Assembly: GCF_000783395.1 (NCBI RefSeq)
Contig: NZ_JSFK01000016.1
Coordinates: forward strand, 186,001 to 250,000
Source of the DNA: Pseudomonas chlororaphis
GTDB taxonomy: Bacteria > Pseudomonadota > Gammaproteobacteria > Pseudomonadales > Pseudomonadaceae
Direction of reading: 5' to 3'
DNA length: 64,000 nt
Made by a program: the position numbers and the translations under genes. Positions 62,824-64,000 of this stretch are shown here, one piece after another. Numbering within the stretch: the stretch's first letter is position 1; each line of letters opens with the position of its first letter. The notes below the pieces were generated by a model. That model searched no databases, was not told the origin of the DNA, and saw nothing but the letters and a program-made list of their open reading frames with translations.

Positions 62824-63533
62824 TTCGATTCTCCAAATTGCAGGTGCAAACGGAAATGCACCGGGTCGAGCAGGCTTTCGACCAGCTCCATGAAACGGTT
62901 CTGCCGGTCGTAGGTGGTGCGCAGGGCTTTGAGGAACACCGTGCCCTCAGGGCGGCCAAGCAGTGCGGCGTCTTCGGCATTCAACGGTTCGGCGCCGATC
63001 CATTGATCGCCGCGTTCGCCGATATAACCGTAGGCGGCCAAAGTAATGGTCAGGGAATTGTCGATCAGACCAACGCGCGGCAGGCTTTCCAGGCCGCCGG
63101 TGGCTGGCATCAACGAGCGTTCGAGGGAGACCAGCGTGCCTTCGTTGGAACGGCGACGACGGTCGAGGGTGATGAATTGGTCAGTGCCGAATCGCGAGAG
63201 CAGGTCTGGCCGGGTCACGGCCTCCAGACGCAACACTTCGGTATTGATCATCGCCCCGCTATCGGCCAAGGCCTGCGCCCAGCCGCTGCGCTGGTCGAGG
63301 GCGACACCGTCGAAAGTGACGATGGAACCGACGCCGCTTTGCGTGGCGATGTAGTTACGCCGTTTCAGTTCGGCCAGCGCTTCGCGCAGCGTGCCTCGGC
63401 TGACGTTGAATTCTTCAGCCAACTGATGCTCGCCGGGCAACAGAAAGCCGTCCTCCATGAGGCCGCTTTCGATGCGCCGGACGAGTTCGTCGACCACCCG
63501 TTTTTTCTTGTCAAATCGTACCTGTCTAATCAT
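62820..63533 (-). CDS. GntR-family (HutC/UTRA) transcriptional regulator
   Basis: A 237-aa regulator: N-terminal winged helix (LLPGEHQLAEEFNVSRGTL, then the ATQSGVGSIV wing) and a C-terminal UTRA ligand-binding domain. It is the first gene of the cluster and overlaps the hydrolase gene by 4 bp, so it likely autoregulates and is relieved by the transported compound or its product. ATG 63533 is chosen over a GTG nine codons upstream; no strong ribosome site is visible for either. Confidence 0.87.
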   Translation of the reverse strand: MIRQVRFDKKKRVVDELVRRIESGLMEDGFLLPGEHQLAEEFNVSRGTLREALAELKRRNYIATQSGVGSIVTFDGVALDQRSGWAQALADSGAMINTEVLRLEAVTRPDLLSRFGTDQFITLDRRRRSNEGTLVSLERSLMPATGGLESLPRVGLIDNSLTITLAAYGYIGERGDQWIGAEPLNAEDAALLGRPEGTVFLKALRTTYDRQNRFMELVESLLDPVHFRLHLQFGESK

Positions 63534-63610
63534 GTACAAATTGATACCCGAAACGGGCACGGGCGGGCAAGGAATATTTGGGGAGAGTGACGAAAGGCGG
63601 GAGAATCAAA

Positions 63611-63837
63611 AGCCCCTCACCCTAGCCCTCTCCCGGGGGGAGAGGGGACTGAATGGGGGATACTCAAGAGGTACGCCGACCTGAAAGTGCTTTGCCGAAT
63701 CCACAATCCACCCGAAAGTGCTGTTCCGAATCCATAGTCGACGAGAACTTTCAGGTCGACGGATTACGCAAGACACCTCGGTCAGCTCCCTCTCCCTCTG
63801 GGAGAGGGCTGGGCGGGCGGCGTTCCGATGAGGGGCT
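63611..63837. repeat. 227-bp MITE-like composite inverted-repeat element
   Basis: Terminal 9-bp inverted repeats AGCCCCTCA (63611-63619) and TGAGGGGCT (63829-63837) enclose a second pair (CCCTAGCCCTCTCCC 63620-63634; GGGAGAGGGCTGGG 63800-63813), a third pair (CGACCTGAAAGT 63677-63688; ACTTTCAGGTCG 63747-63758) and two imperfect 31-nt direct repeats beginning GAAAGTGCT at 63683 and 63714. No gene is inside. It fills most of the 311-bp gap 63534-63844; the 77 bp next to the GntR start should hold its promoter. Confidence 0.8.
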
Positions 63838-63844
63838 CTTGATC

Positions 63845-64000
63845 TTAGCGCTGCTTCAGTCGGTCAATGACCACAGCCAGCAGCAGGATCGACCCACGAA
63901 TCACATACTGATAAAACGTGTCGATATTCTTCAGATTCATCGCATTCTCAATAATCGCCAAAATCAACACCCCGGCAATCACATGCCGGATCATGCCAAT
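63845..64000 (-). CDS. ABC transporter permease, RbsC-like, C-terminal fragment
   Basis: The last 51 codons of a gene that enters from the right edge. The translation reads GMIRHVIAGVLILAIIENA, then MNLKNIDTFYQYVIRG, SILLLAVVIDRLKQR, stop. This is the typical C-terminus of ribose/xylose-type (RbsC family) sugar ABC permeases. It is on the same strand as the GntR cluster and upstream of it, so a sugar or nucleoside ABC importer may belong to the same functional region. Confidence 0.82.
   Translation of the reverse strand: MGMIRHVIAGVLILAIIENAMNLKNIDTFYQYVIRGSILLLAVVIDRLKQR

Noticed and set aside
63683..63744. Possible CRISPR repeats (two GAAAGTGCT units 31 bp apart)
   Set aside because: There are only two imperfect, directly abutting units without spacers and no cas genes; they belong to the MITE-like element.

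Overview
The window reads as a chromosomal segment of a Pseudomonas of the fluorescens group. The evidence is the gene content and order (mtnA/mtaD-ubiG-mupP, fumC next to a DUF2059 gene and bolA, etfBA divergent from the ETF-ubiquinone oxidoreductase gene, and the osmolyte NAGGN cluster), the high G+C coding style, and many REP-type inverted repeats built on the cores GTGGGAGC(G/T)(A/G)GC and TGTAGGAGCTGCC. Most of the window is ordinary core genome. Assignments come from reading translated sequence and motifs; no database search was run.

Layout. 1-6 kb: methylthioadenosine salvage (partial mtnA, mtaD), ubiquinone (ubiG), peptidoglycan recycling (mupP), an SDR, a GGEEF diguanylate cyclase and a gene that matches the 1-undecene-forming oxidase UndA. 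6-15 kb: a membrane GGDEF/EAL protein, an MsbA-like ABC exporter, a DsbA-fold protein, trhO, bolA, a DUF2059 protein, fumC and an EamA exporter. 16-21 kb: thiolase, polyphosphate:AMP phosphotransferase, mnmC. 21-26 kb: one very large (1607 aa) toxin/effector-like gene with leucine-rich repeats and a C-terminal NEL-type ubiquitin ligase signature. 26-31 kb: the N-acetylglutaminylglutamine amide (NAGGN) osmoprotectant genes. 31-41 kb: yheU, a CsrA/Rsm paralogue, ynfA, a LtaS-like sulfatase-fold enzyme, a MocR regulator, and a three-gene envelope set (two lipoproteins, one with an OmpA domain, plus a solute-binding protein).

41-53 kb: electron-transfer flavoprotein genes around a 551-bp divergent control region that carries a PsrA-box match and a near-consensus sigma-70 promoter; an AraC regulator with a divergent zinc alcohol dehydrogenase; and a galactonate operon (dgoK-dgoA-dgoD-dgoT with an IclR regulator as its distal gene) preceded by two overlapping palindromes. 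53-55.5 kb: a compact orphan type VI secretion cassette (unknown protein, PAAR tip, lipase-like effector, probable lipoprotein immunity protein) whose distal genes are visibly AT-richer than the surroundings. 55.6-59 kb: GNAT, HD and MFS genes and two small genes of unknown function.

59-64 kb: a four-gene cluster (GntR/UTRA regulator, ADP-ribosylglycohydrolase-family enzyme, NCS1 permease, PfkB sugar kinase) that looks like uptake, N-glycoside cleavage and phosphorylation of a nucleoside-like compound, preceded by the end of an RbsC-like ABC permease gene and a 227-bp MITE-like inverted-repeat element. The least conventional parts are this cluster, the T6SS cassette and the NEL protein.
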